A DNA stretch of 17,755 nucleotides from Desulfuromusa sp. GTDB taxonomy: Bacteria; Desulfobacterota; Desulfuromonadia; Desulfuromonadales; Geopsychrobacteraceae. The position numbers and the translations under genes were made by a program. The stretch is from the NCBI GenBank assembly GCA_021157505.1, contig JAGGWI010000210.1, forward strand, positions 1 to 17,755. The letters are read 5' to 3'. Numbering within the stretch: position 1 is the stretch's first letter; every line of letters begins with the position of its first letter. This document shows positions 1 through 7,513 of the stretch, one piece after another. The notes beneath the pieces are model-generated. The model did no database searches. It was given only the letters and a program-made list of their open reading frames with translations, and had not been told where the DNA came from.

Positions 1-68
1 AGCAGGGGATTAATATCATTGCCGATGGGAGTTGTCTGCTGGTCGTATTGGGGTATCATGAGCATTAG
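1..68 (+). CDS. possible 3' end of an upstream gene (partial)
   Basis: One + frame is open from the window edge to a TAG at 66-68, giving a tail of about 21 residues (ending GYHEH). The tail is hydrophobic in the middle and matches nothing I recognise. A hairpin with a T-run follows at 92-145, as expected after a gene end. The opposite strand is also open from an ATG at 65-63 leftward (start MLMIPQYDQQ), so a divergent gene start is the alternative. Too little sequence is present to decide; the + reading is slightly favoured only because of the hairpin. Confidence 0.3.
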   Translation, partial: QGINIIADGSCLLVVLGYHEH

Positions 69-91
69 TGTCCCGGGCGGTTAATCGTGCC

Positions 92-145
92 GTAGAATTC
101 TGAGTCATTTTGCCTACTATCTCAGAACTTGATTCTACTGTTTTT
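92..145 (+). terminator. candidate rho-independent terminator before the moxR-bat operon
   Basis: GTAGAAT (92-98) followed by TCTGAG (99-104) can pair with CTCAGA (121-126) and, after a 5-nt bulge, ATTCTAC (132-138). The 16-nt loop is followed by TGTTTTT. The stem is AT-rich and bulged, so it would be a weak terminator. Its T-run lies on the + strand, so it would serve a gene coming from the left. Confidence 0.4.
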
Positions 146-187
146 AATTGCCCCCACCAGTCGTTTTTACCGGTTAGTTTAATAAAA

Positions 188-216
188 TTGACCCTTAAGT
201 TGATGGGTTATTGAAT
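188..216 (+). promoter_or_regulatory. candidate sigma70 promoter of the moxR-bat operon
   Basis: TTGACC (188-193, five of six matches to the -35 consensus) is separated by 17 bp from TTGAAT (211-216, four of six to the -10 consensus). Transcription would start near 223, giving a leader of about 23 nt with an AAGGA ribosome site at 233-237, eight bases before the moxR ATG. The -10 is poor, so this is a candidate only. Confidence 0.4.
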
Positions 217-245
217 TTAAAGATTTTCTTGCAAGGATTTTTATT

Positions 246-1223
246 ATGGATGCACTGCAGCAACGCTTTACTCAGCTAAAAGAGGCACTGTCGCAACAGG
301 TTATCGGGCAGCCAGAGCTAATTGAACGTCTATTGATTGCACTGTTGGCCGATGGCCATTTACTGGTTGAAGGGGCTCCCGGACTGGCCAAGACCCGTGC
401 TATCCGGCAGTTGGGTGAACTGTTGGAGGGGAGTTTTCACCGGATTCAATTTACTCCCGATCTGCTCCCGGCTGATTTGACCGGAACCGATGTTTATCGT
501 GCGCAGGACGCCTCTTTTTCTTTCCAACCCGGCCCGTTGTTTCACAATCTGATCCTTGCCGATGAAATCAACCGTGCGCCAGCTAAGGTCCAATCGGCAT
601 TGCTTGAGGCAATGGCAGAGCGGCAGATCAGTGTTGGTCAAACAACCTACCAATTAGAAGACCCCTTTTTGGTTATGGCGACTCAGAATCCGATCGAGCA
701 GGAGGGGACCTACCCTTTGCCTGAAGCCCAGCTGGATCGATTTCTGTTGCATGTGCGGGTCGGTTATCCTGCTGTAGAAAGTGAACGGAAGATTCTTGCT
801 CTGGCGCGGCGTGAGGCGTCTGGGCAGGTTGCAGAAACTTCTCTCCAGAGTAAGGTTCCGGTTCTTTCGGTGGTTGAGTTACGTCATGCCCGCCAACAGG
901 TTCTTGATCTCTATCTGGCAGAAAATCTGGAAGAATATCTGTTGCAATTAGTGTTGGCTACCCGCCATCCGCAGCCCTATGGTGAGGATCTGGCAGGGGC
1001 AATTCTCTATGGAGGAAGCCCGCGAGCCAGTATCGCCCTCGATCGCTGTGCCCGTGCGCGAGCCTGGCTGGCGGGTCGGGATCATGTTTTGCCGGAGGAC
1101 ATCCAGAACTTGGCTTTTGATGTGTTGCGGCATCGGCTGATTCTCAGCTACGAGGCTGAGGCTAACGGCATGAGTGCCGACTGGCTGATTTCTGAACTGA
1201 TTGCTCGTGTGCCGGTGCCCTGA
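246..1223 (+). CDS. MoxR-family AAA+ ATPase
   Basis: A 325-residue protein of normal length for MoxR AAA+ ATPases, which are cytoplasmic chaperone-like machines acting with von Willebrand A partners. Walker A is GAPGLAKT (residues 43-50). Walker B is LILADEIN, with D106 and E107, followed by the family signature RAPAKVQSALLEAMAE. The sensor stretch MATQNPIEQEGTYPLPEAQ (144-162) is typical of MoxR. The C-terminal lid reaches the end of the protein. The start is fixed by AAGGA eight bases upstream. Its stop overlaps the next start (TGATG), so it is coupled to the DUF58 gene. First gene of a six-gene MoxR-Bat operon; by analogy it should remodel or activate the VWA proteins BatA and BatB. The family call is secure, the exact client is not. 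Confidence 0.95.
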   Translation: MDALQQRFTQLKEALSQQVIGQPELIERLLIALLADGHLLVEGAPGLAKTRAIRQLGELLEGSFHRIQFTPDLLPADLTGTDVYRAQDASFSFQPGPLFHNLILADEINRAPAKVQSALLEAMAERQISVGQTTYQLEDPFLVMATQNPIEQEGTYPLPEAQLDRFLLHVRVGYPAVESERKILALARREASGQVAETSLQSKVPVLSVVELRHARQQVLDLYLAENLEEYLLQLVLATRHPQPYGEDLAGAILYGGSPRASIALDRCARARAWLAGRDHVLPEDIQNLAFDVLRHRLILSYEAEANGMSADWLISELIARVPVP

Positions 1224-2161
1224 TGCCGAAAAGGGTTGCATCTGGAAAGGCTGCTTCGCCGGTCAACATTGAGCTGGCTGAGTTGATTGCTCTGGGTGAT
1301 CAACTACTTCCTGTCGCCTGGCAGGCCAAGCGGCAGTTGGCGGCACAGAGTGGCGGCTATCGCAGCCGTTTTCGTGGCCGCGGAATGGAATTTGCCGAGG
1401 TGCGTGCCTATTTGCCCGGTGATGATATTCGCAGTATCGATTGGCGGGTGACGGCGCGGCGCGGTAAAGTCCATACCAAGTTGTTTCACGAAGAACGGGA
1501 ACGCCCGGTGATTCTTGCCCTGGACTATCGGCGGCCGATGTTTTTCGCGACTCGTGGATGTTTCAAGGCGGTCCAGGCTTCGTACCTGGCAGCGCTACTG
1601 GCCTGGCAGGCGCTGTCGCGTGGTGATCGCATCGGTGGTTTTATCTTTTCCGAAGAGCGTAACCTTGAATTGCGACCACAACTGGGGAAAAAGGCGGTTC
1701 TGCAACTGTTGCGGCAGATGGTCGCAGATCCGGTCTGGCAGCGTTCTCCACATCGCCCGTTTGCACCACAGCAACGTCTTGCTGCAACCTTGCAGCGTCT
1801 CCATCGGGTTGCCCGCCCCGGCAGTTTAATTCTGCTACTCAGTGATTTCAGCCAGTGGGATGATCAGGTCGAGAAGCAGCTGGCTCTACTCGGACGCCAT
1901 TGTGACCTCGGACTGGTCCATTGTTTTGATCCCCTTGAAGCCGAACTTCCCCCCGCTGGATCTTATCGGCTCAGTGATGGTGAGCGGGATTTGACCATTG
2001 CCACCGCTGATCGAAGCGCCCGTCAGCAGTACCAACACCATTTCAACCAGCACCGTGAGCAGCTGGAGAATTTCTGTCGTCGCCAGCGCTCCCAGCTGTT
2101 TTTACTGCCAACTGATGGCGATCCACTGGAGTCTCTCGCCGGCATGAAAAGAGGGCGTTGA
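1223..2161 (+). CDS. DUF58 domain protein, MoxR-associated
   Basis: A 312-residue DUF58 protein. The family hallmark is seen at about residues 43-95: SGGYRSRFRGRGMEF, then LPGDDIRSIDWRVTARRG and TKLFHEERERPVILALD. The part after it has a VWA-like alternation (VILALDYRR at about 96; LILLLSDFSQW in the second half), consistent with the view that DUF58 proteins carry a divergent VWA fold. There is no obvious signal peptide or membrane helix, so it is probably cytoplasmic or peripheral. DUF58 genes almost always sit directly after moxR, as here; the molecular role is not established and it is presumed to be an adaptor or substrate of the ATPase. The start ATG overlaps the moxR stop. Confidence 0.92.
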   Translation: MPKRVASGKAASPVNIELAELIALGDQLLPVAWQAKRQLAAQSGGYRSRFRGRGMEFAEVRAYLPGDDIRSIDWRVTARRGKVHTKLFHEERERPVILALDYRRPMFFATRGCFKAVQASYLAALLAWQALSRGDRIGGFIFSEERNLELRPQLGKKAVLQLLRQMVADPVWQRSPHRPFAPQQRLAATLQRLHRVARPGSLILLLSDFSQWDDQVEKQLALLGRHCDLGLVHCFDPLEAELPPAGSYRLSDGERDLTIATADRSARQQYQHHFNQHREQLENFCRRQRSQLFLLPTDGDPLESLAGMKRGR

Positions 2162-2162
2162 A

Positions 2163-2660
2163 ATGGGACAAAATAGCGCAATGAATCCTGTTGATCTCCC
2201 CTTACGTGATATCCACCTTCCCACACCAATTGGCTGGTGGCCGGTGGCTCCCGGCTGGTGGATTCTGGTCGGGCTGTTACTGCTGTCGTTGATCATTATC
2301 TGGAGTCTACGCCGTTTCCGTCAGCGCCGCCGTATGCGGCGTCTTGCTCTGCGTCAACTTGAAGAATTGGCTAAATTGCCCGAAACAGAGTTGCCGACAG
2401 CTCTCTCCCGGTTTTTACGCCAGGCGGCTATCAGCCATTTTCCACAGCAGGATTGTGCTGGTTTAAACGGTCAGGCCTGGTTGGAGTTTCTGGACCGTTC
2501 TTTTGCAGATCAACCTTTTACAACTGGAACAGGCTCTTGTTTGAGTGATGCCCCCTATCGTCAGGCGATGCAAATCGATGCGGTCGCATTGATCAGCTTG
2601 TGTCGCCGCTGGCTGAAAAAACTTCCTCCCCAAAATCTGCCTTCCGGGAGGGACCGATGA
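2163..2660 (+). CDS. DUF4381 single-pass membrane protein
   Basis: A 165-residue protein that fits the short DUF4381 family found between DUF58 and BatA in Bat operons. The N-terminus has the proline/tryptophan pattern LPTPIGWWPVAPGWW (about residues 18-33), followed by one membrane helix (about 34-49) and a strongly basic stretch (RRFRQRRRMRR, about 50-60). The remainder is a helical cytosolic domain. The basic side after the helix predicts a cytoplasmic C-terminus. It starts one base after the DUF58 stop, with GAGGG upstream, and its TGA overlaps the batA ATG (ATGA). An internal ATG at 2181 is an alternative start. Function unknown; membership of the MoxR-Bat complex is inferred from position. 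Confidence 0.85.
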   Translation: MGQNSAMNPVDLPLRDIHLPTPIGWWPVAPGWWILVGLLLLSLIIIWSLRRFRQRRRMRRLALRQLEELAKLPETELPTALSRFLRQAAISHFPQQDCAGLNGQAWLEFLDRSFADQPFTTGTGSCLSDAPYRQAMQIDAVALISLCRRWLKKLPPQNLPSGRDR

Positions 2661-3658
2661 TCCATTTTGTCTGGCCCTGGGCTTTTATCCTGTTCCCTCT
2701 CCCCTGGCTGATTTATAAGTTCTGGCCACCAGCATTAGCTGCTGAAGAGGCCGCCCTCTGGGTCCCAAGTTTATCCCCTTTTGCAGGGGTGCAGCATCAG
2801 CGTAGCCGCCGGAAGGGGCGTTGGCAGTTGCCCTTGGCCCTTTGCTGCTGGTTACTGCTGCTGGGCGCTACCGCCCGTCCACAATGGCTCGGTGAGCCGG
2901 TTGAACTGCCGGTCAGTGGTCGTGATCTGTTGCTGGCAGTTGATCTTTCCGGCAGTATGGAAACCAAGGATTTTTATCTTGATGGTGAAATGGTTGACCG
3001 TTTGACTGCATTGAAAGCGGTTGCCGGTGAATTTATTCAGCAGCGAGTCGGGGATCGGCTCGGGTTGATTCTGTTTGGTGACCAACCCTATCTGCAGGTC
3101 CCATTAACTTTCGATCGGCGAACGGTTGAGCAGTTGCTTGATGAGGCTGCCATCGGTCTGGCCGGTCAAAAAACGGCGATTGGTGATGCCATCGGTCTGG
3201 CCGTCAAGCGTCTCAAGGGGGGAACCGGCGAGGAGCAGGTTCTGATTCTGCTCACCGATGGCGCTAACACTGCCGGCCAATTAAAGCCACTCAAAGCAGC
3301 GGAGCTTGCTGCTGCTGCGGGGTTGAAAATCTACACGATTGGGCTCGGTGCCGAGACGATGAAAGTGCGTGGTTTTTTCTTCAATCAAACGGTGAATCCC
3401 TCAGCCGATCTGGATGAAGAGACCCTCACAGCGATTGCACAGCAGACCGGTGGACGATACTTTCGTGCCCGGGATACAAAACAACTGGCAAAAATCTATG
3501 CGGAGTTGGATCGTCTTGAACCCGTGGAGCGTGACCATAGTGTCTATCGTTCGATCTCTGAACTCTATCCCTGGCCTTTAGGTCTGGCTCTTTTTTGTAG
3601 CTCACTTCTCCTCTTGTTGCCACAGCTACCGCAGCGAACCGGCTGGAGGGGCAAATGA
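2657..3658 (+). CDS. batA: BatA, membrane-anchored VWA protein
   Basis: 333 residues from the ATG at 2657, which overlaps the previous stop as ATGA; the frame opens further upstream but only inside the preceding gene. Hydrophobic segments at about residues 5-23 and 57-73 and near the C-terminus (about 305-323) frame a VWA domain. The MIDAS metal site is DLSGS (D96, S98, S100), followed by a GDAIGLAVKRLK segment and LLTDGAN. This is the usual BatA layout. Bat proteins were named for Bacteroides aerotolerance and form a membrane complex with MoxR; the exact biochemical task remains unclear. The final TGA overlaps the ATG of batB, so translation is coupled. Confidence 0.9.
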   Translation: MIHFVWPWAFILFPLPWLIYKFWPPALAAEEAALWVPSLSPFAGVQHQRSRRKGRWQLPLALCCWLLLLGATARPQWLGEPVELPVSGRDLLLAVDLSGSMETKDFYLDGEMVDRLTALKAVAGEFIQQRVGDRLGLILFGDQPYLQVPLTFDRRTVEQLLDEAAIGLAGQKTAIGDAIGLAVKRLKGGTGEEQVLILLTDGANTAGQLKPLKAAELAAAAGLKIYTIGLGAETMKVRGFFFNQTVNPSADLDEETLTAIAQQTGGRYFRARDTKQLAKIYAELDRLEPVERDHSVYRSISELYPWPLGLALFCSSLLLLLPQLPQRTGWRGK

Positions 3659-5490
3659 ACAATTTTCATTTTTTGCGCCCGGAATGGTTGCTGGCATTGC
3701 TGCCGTTATTGTTGCTGCTTTTCTGGTTAGTACGACGGCGGTTGCACAGCCGTAGCTGGCAGGCAGTCTGTGATCCAGAACTATTACCACATCTGCTGCT
3801 TGGCCGCTCTGTGCGGCGGGCCAACTGGCCGATCTGGTTACTTTTGGTCGGTCTGCTGCTAACGGTTCTTGCCTTGGCCGGCCCAGTTTGGAAACGTCAA
3901 TCGCAGCCGTTGTTTCGGCAACAATCGGCACTGGTGATTCTGTTTGATCTCTCCCGCTCAATGGCGGTGGCTGATCTGCGGCCAAGTCGTTTTTTGCGTG
4001 CGCGGCTTAAAATTGCCGACCTGTTGCGACAGCGCGAGGAGGGGCAGACAGCGCTGATCGTTTTTGCTGCGGATGCATTTACGGTCACTCCTCTGACTGA
4101 GGATCGACACACCATCGAATCTTTGTTGGAAAGTCTTGATCCGGAATTGATGCCGGTTCAGGGGAGTAATCTGACGCGGGCTATCCAGCGTGGAGCGGCA
4201 TTGCTGCAGCAGGCAGGATTACAACGGGGGCGGCTGTTATTAGTAACCGATGAAGATCGCCCGGAACTTTCTCTTGCTGCTGCCAGACAACTTAAACAGC
4301 AGGGGTTTGAACTGGCAGTCCTCGGTATTGGTAGTTCGGAAGGGGCTCCGATTCCTCAACCTGGGGGTGGTTTTTTTAAGGATGGGCAGGGGAATCTGGT
4401 GTTGCCTAAACTTAATGCTGCCGGGTTACGACAGCTCGCAACCGCTGGCGGTGGTAACTATCAGCAGCTGAGTGTGGATGACACTGATCTGCGCAGTTTG
4501 CTGGCCGGGCTGGAAGGGCATCGCTTTGATCAACCGGGACAACCCGCAGCAGCGACCGGGGATCGCTGGCGTGAAGAGGGGGTCTGGTTGCTCTGGCCGG
4601 TGGTCTTTCTGGCGGCACTGGCTTTCCGGCGTGGTTGGTTGCTGGTTTTGACCTTGTTGCTGTTGCTTCCCCCCTCTGCCGAGGCGTTTAGCTGGGCTGA
4701 TTTCTGGCAAACTCCGGATCAACAGGCAGCACAAGCTTTTGTAAAAAAAGATTACACCGGAGCAGCGCAACAGTTTCAGGATCAACGCTGGAAATCGAGC
4801 GCCCTTTATCGCGCTGGTGAATTTGCTCCCGCTGCTAAACTGTTTGAATCATCGCAGCACGCTGACGACTGGTATAATCAGGGGAATGCGTTGGCAAAAA
4901 CGGGTGATTTTCCCGCAGCCCTTAAGGCCTATCAGCAGGCGTTGGAACTGGAACCAGAACATGCTGATGCGCAGTTCAATAAGGAGCTGCTTGAAGACGC
5001 TCTGCAACAGCAACAGAATGAGGAAAAGCAACAAGGTCAACGGAACCAGCAGGGTGACCAACACAACAGCTCCACCGAAGACCGAAATTCGGCAGATGAG
5101 GATCAATCCGCAGATCAACAAGCAAGCTCTTCTGAAAATAAAGAGGGGAAAGAATCGCCACAAAACAAGTCTGTCGGGGAGGATAAAAAATTACAAAATG
5201 AAAAATCTGCAACCGCTGCTGAACCAGGAAAGAAAGAAAAAAAACCAGCTGAACAAGCGGCTGAGACAACTCAAAACCTGGCTGAGGATTCCTCTGCTGA
5301 TCAACCGGAAAGGCAGATCGATCCATCTGCAGCAGCACCTGAAGATACAGTTCCTGAAACTGCTGAACAGCGCGAATCACGGCTGCTGTTACAACAGATT
5401 CCCGATGACCCGGGGGGGCTGTTACGGCGCAAATTCCTCTATCAGTACCGTCAACGCGGTCACCAACCTGAAACGGACCGATCATGGTAA
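3655..5490 (+). CDS. BatB-BatC fusion (VWA + TPR membrane protein)
   Basis: A 611-residue protein joining what are often separate BatB and BatC. BatB part: membrane helices at about 10-26 and 59-76, then a VWA domain with MIDAS residues DLSRS (D98, S100, S102), T174 and D199 (in VTDEDRPEL, where the usual glycine of TDG is replaced). A helix lies at about 308-324. A second hydrophobic stretch (about 326-342) ends in PSAEA and looks like the remnant BatC signal peptide. BatC part: TPR-like repeats (about 355-440, clearest at WYNQGNALAKTGDFPAALKA), a long low-complexity Q/E/K/S-rich linker (about 450-575), and a conserved-looking end, IPDDPGGLLRRKF. The start is set by GGAGGGG just upstream and the ATGA overlap with batA. 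The stop overlaps the batD start. The low-complexity tract is expected to be disordered. Confidence 0.9.
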   Translation: MNNFHFLRPEWLLALLPLLLLLFWLVRRRLHSRSWQAVCDPELLPHLLLGRSVRRANWPIWLLLVGLLLTVLALAGPVWKRQSQPLFRQQSALVILFDLSRSMAVADLRPSRFLRARLKIADLLRQREEGQTALIVFAADAFTVTPLTEDRHTIESLLESLDPELMPVQGSNLTRAIQRGAALLQQAGLQRGRLLLVTDEDRPELSLAAARQLKQQGFELAVLGIGSSEGAPIPQPGGGFFKDGQGNLVLPKLNAAGLRQLATAGGGNYQQLSVDDTDLRSLLAGLEGHRFDQPGQPAAATGDRWREEGVWLLWPVVFLAALAFRRGWLLVLTLLLLLPPSAEAFSWADFWQTPDQQAAQAFVKKDYTGAAQQFQDQRWKSSALYRAGEFAPAAKLFESSQHADDWYNQGNALAKTGDFPAALKAYQQALELEPEHADAQFNKELLEDALQQQQNEEKQQGQRNQQGDQHNSSTEDRNSADEDQSADQQASSSENKEGKESPQNKSVGEDKKLQNEKSATAAEPGKKEKKPAEQAAETTQNLAEDSSADQPERQIDPSAAAPEDTVPETAEQRESRLLLQQIPDDPGGLLRRKFLYQYRQRGHQPETDRSW

Positions 5491-7214
5491 ATAGATGGCG
5501 TATATTTTTGTTGTTCTTTTTGATCTGCACGCTTTGGGTCAGTACCGCAATGGCAATATCGGTGCAAGCGGTGGCAGATCGCAGCCGGGTCGCTGTCGGT
5601 GAGAGTTTAAACTTGGAATTGCGGGTCACTGGCAAGCCCGATATGGAGCCCGATCTCTCTCCTCTGCAGCAGAACTGGGATATTCTCAGGCAGTCACAGA
5701 GCAGCCAGATTCAGATTGTTAACAAGAGCATAAGTCGTTCAGTTATTTATAATTTAACCTTGATGCCCAAAAAAACGGGGACGGTGATAATTCCGACAGT
5801 TTGTTTCGGTTCTGATTGCACTATCCCACTCCCCATCGAGGTTATCTCCAGTTCCTCTACTGCCAAAGTAAGGAGTTCTTCACTGCTGCTGGAAGCCGAT
5901 ATCAGCCCGCAGAAAGTTGTGGTACAGGAGCAACTGTTACTCAGAGTTCGCCTGTTGCGGCGGATTGATCTCATCGATGGACAATTGACCGAACCGGATC
6001 CTGTCGGGGTTGCAACGGTGGTTAAACAACTTGGTAATGCACGTAGTTATGAAACCCAACGTGATGGTCAGATCTATCATGTGATTGAGCGTAATTACGC
6101 AATCTTTCCGCAGGAAAGCGGCATCTTGCAGATTCCAGCGTTGCAATTTGATGGAACGGTTGCCAATGGGACCTCCCGTTTTGATCCATTTAATCGTCAG
6201 GGGCAGCGGGTTCGCAGAATGACACAGCCTTTGCGGGTTGAGGTGCTGCCGCTTCCAGTTGATCTGGGTCTACGCCACTGGATTCCTGCAACGACACTTA
6301 AACTGCAGGATAGTTGGCAACAGCAGATTCCGCACTTTGTCGTTGGAGAACCGGTCACTCGTACACTGCATTTGCGTGCTAGTGGGGTGTTGGCTGCGCA
6401 GTTGCCGGAGTTAGAATTGAATCTTCCCGATGGCTTCAAGAGTTATCCCGATCAACCGCGCCGTGAAGATGAGTTGAACAGCAGTGGAATCACCGGATTG
6501 CTGGAACAGAAGATTGCCCTGATTCCAACTCGCTCTGGACATTTTCAGTTACCCGAAATTGATCTTGAATGGTGGGATGTTGCGACCGGGGAGTGGCAAC
6601 GTGCCTATTTGAAGCCACTCTCTATCGATGTTGCAGCTGCTGCCAATGGTGTATCAGAGAATACACCAGTTGCGTCCGGTTCCTCTCTATCAGCCCCGGA
6701 GAAAAGTGCTTTACCAGAGAGACAAAAACCACTGTTAGCTCCGGTTCCCGTTGCAGTAGAAGCCACTGGCACAATTTCTCCATCAGCCAGTTTCTGGCCG
6801 TGGTTAAGTCTTGGCCTGGCCCTCGGCTGGTTATTATCCATGCTGCTGTTATTTCGGCAGCGGCGCTATTCACAGCCAATCACCGAGGTTGAACCCAAGG
6901 TCAAACGGCTCGATGAAAAATCAGCTCGTCTCATTATTGTCCAGTCTGCCCGCAAGAATGATCCCCAGGCAACCCGTCAGGCGCTGCGTCAGTGGTGTCA
7001 AGCCCTCTATCCAGAATTATCGACCGGTGCTTACGAACAATTTTTAAATGCCGTTGATTCGGGGTTAAGGGAGCAGTTGGAAAATCTGGATCGCAGTCTC
7101 TACGGAAGTTCTGGACAAGCCTGGAGCGGGGATGTCCTGGCGAAAATGATTGTGGACTGGCAGAAAAAAGAGGTTGGAAACAAAAAGGCCGAGCTGCCCG
7201 ATCTCTATCCCTGA
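5484..7214 (+). CDS. batD: BatD, oxygen-tolerance family protein
   Basis: A 576-residue BatD-family protein. Residues 1-24 are a signal peptide (MVNRWRIFLLFFLI..., probable cleavage after TAMA24). A long beta-rich extracytoplasmic region follows (about 25-400) with BatD-like strands (VAVGESLNLELRVTG, then repeated Ig-like segments). A Pro/Ser/Ala-rich linker leads to a membrane helix (about 437-456) followed by basic residues (FRQRR), and a cytosolic helical tail of about 115 residues. The ATG overlaps the preceding stop by seven bases (ATGGTAA). It should be the periplasmic partner of BatA and BatB. It is the last gene of the operon; no convincing terminator is visible directly after it. Confidence 0.9.
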   Translation: MVNRWRIFLLFFLICTLWVSTAMAISVQAVADRSRVAVGESLNLELRVTGKPDMEPDLSPLQQNWDILRQSQSSQIQIVNKSISRSVIYNLTLMPKKTGTVIIPTVCFGSDCTIPLPIEVISSSSTAKVRSSSLLLEADISPQKVVVQEQLLLRVRLLRRIDLIDGQLTEPDPVGVATVVKQLGNARSYETQRDGQIYHVIERNYAIFPQESGILQIPALQFDGTVANGTSRFDPFNRQGQRVRRMTQPLRVEVLPLPVDLGLRHWIPATTLKLQDSWQQQIPHFVVGEPVTRTLHLRASGVLAAQLPELELNLPDGFKSYPDQPRREDELNSSGITGLLEQKIALIPTRSGHFQLPEIDLEWWDVATGEWQRAYLKPLSIDVAAAANGVSENTPVASGSSLSAPEKSALPERQKPLLAPVPVAVEATGTISPSASFWPWLSLGLALGWLLSMLLLFRQRRYSQPITEVEPKVKRLDEKSARLIIVQSARKNDPQATRQALRQWCQALYPELSTGAYEQFLNAVDSGLREQLENLDRSLYGSSGQAWSGDVLAKMIVDWQKKEVGNKKAELPDLYP

Positions 7215-7513
7215 TTTTGAAGTTCAATTCTTCACGGCGGAGAAGGATCATCAAGGCCGAGTCTGGGGGGGGTATCTGCAACAGATAAATGAATGTTTAT
7301 TGATCACCTGGTTTTTTTGCTATACTGCGTCCGCAAATCGCTTTGTTATATTGTATTGCCGGAGAGGGTCTTAAAGAATAAAGATATTCCCCCTTGCCTC
7401 TGTCTCGTAGATTAGTGGAAGCGAACCCAACAAAGTATTGCTGCCTTGGTGGAAGAAACATCCTGATTTTCTCAGAAAGCACTTTTAAAACTGTATTCCT
7501 GGGAGCTGATTTT
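7215..7513 (+). other. 299-nt intergenic leader between batD and the DRTGG protein gene
   Basis: No convincing gene lies here. The stretch holds a promoter candidate (7300-7326) and then about 180 nt of leader before the ATG at 7514. A purine block GGAGAGGG near 7361 resembles a ribosome site but has no well-placed start codon after it. I could not match the leader to a known riboswitch class by eye and found no tRNA. The frame of the downstream gene is open back to a TTG at 7394, but that start has no ribosome site and the extra residues do not resemble the family. Confidence 0.5.
7300..7326 (+). promoter_or_regulatory. candidate extended -10 promoter for the DRTGG-TPR-ybaK operon
   Basis: TATACT (7321-7326, five of six to the -10 consensus) is preceded by TGC, the extended -10 element. 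TTGATC (7300-7305) would be a -35 with a short 15-bp spacer. The extended -10 could compensate for the poor spacing. Predicted start near 7333. Confidence 0.45.

Noticed and set aside
4817..5494. A 225-codon + frame overlapping the BatB-BatC gene
   Set aside because: It is the shifted frame of the low-complexity Q/E/K tract, has no domain or ribosome site, and the overlapping frame has clear TPR and BatC motifs.
4976..5635. A 219-codon minus-strand frame across batB-batC and batD
   Set aside because: Antisense to two well-supported genes, with no recognisable motif.
7218..7234. Hairpin TGAAG/CTTCA after batD as a terminator
   Set aside because: Five-bp stem without a T-run following it.
7394..7513. 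Upstream TTG start for the DRTGG protein (40 extra residues)
   Set aside because: No ribosome site at the TTG, the extra residues do not fit the family, and the P-loop normally starts right after the N-terminus, as it does from the ATG at 7514.
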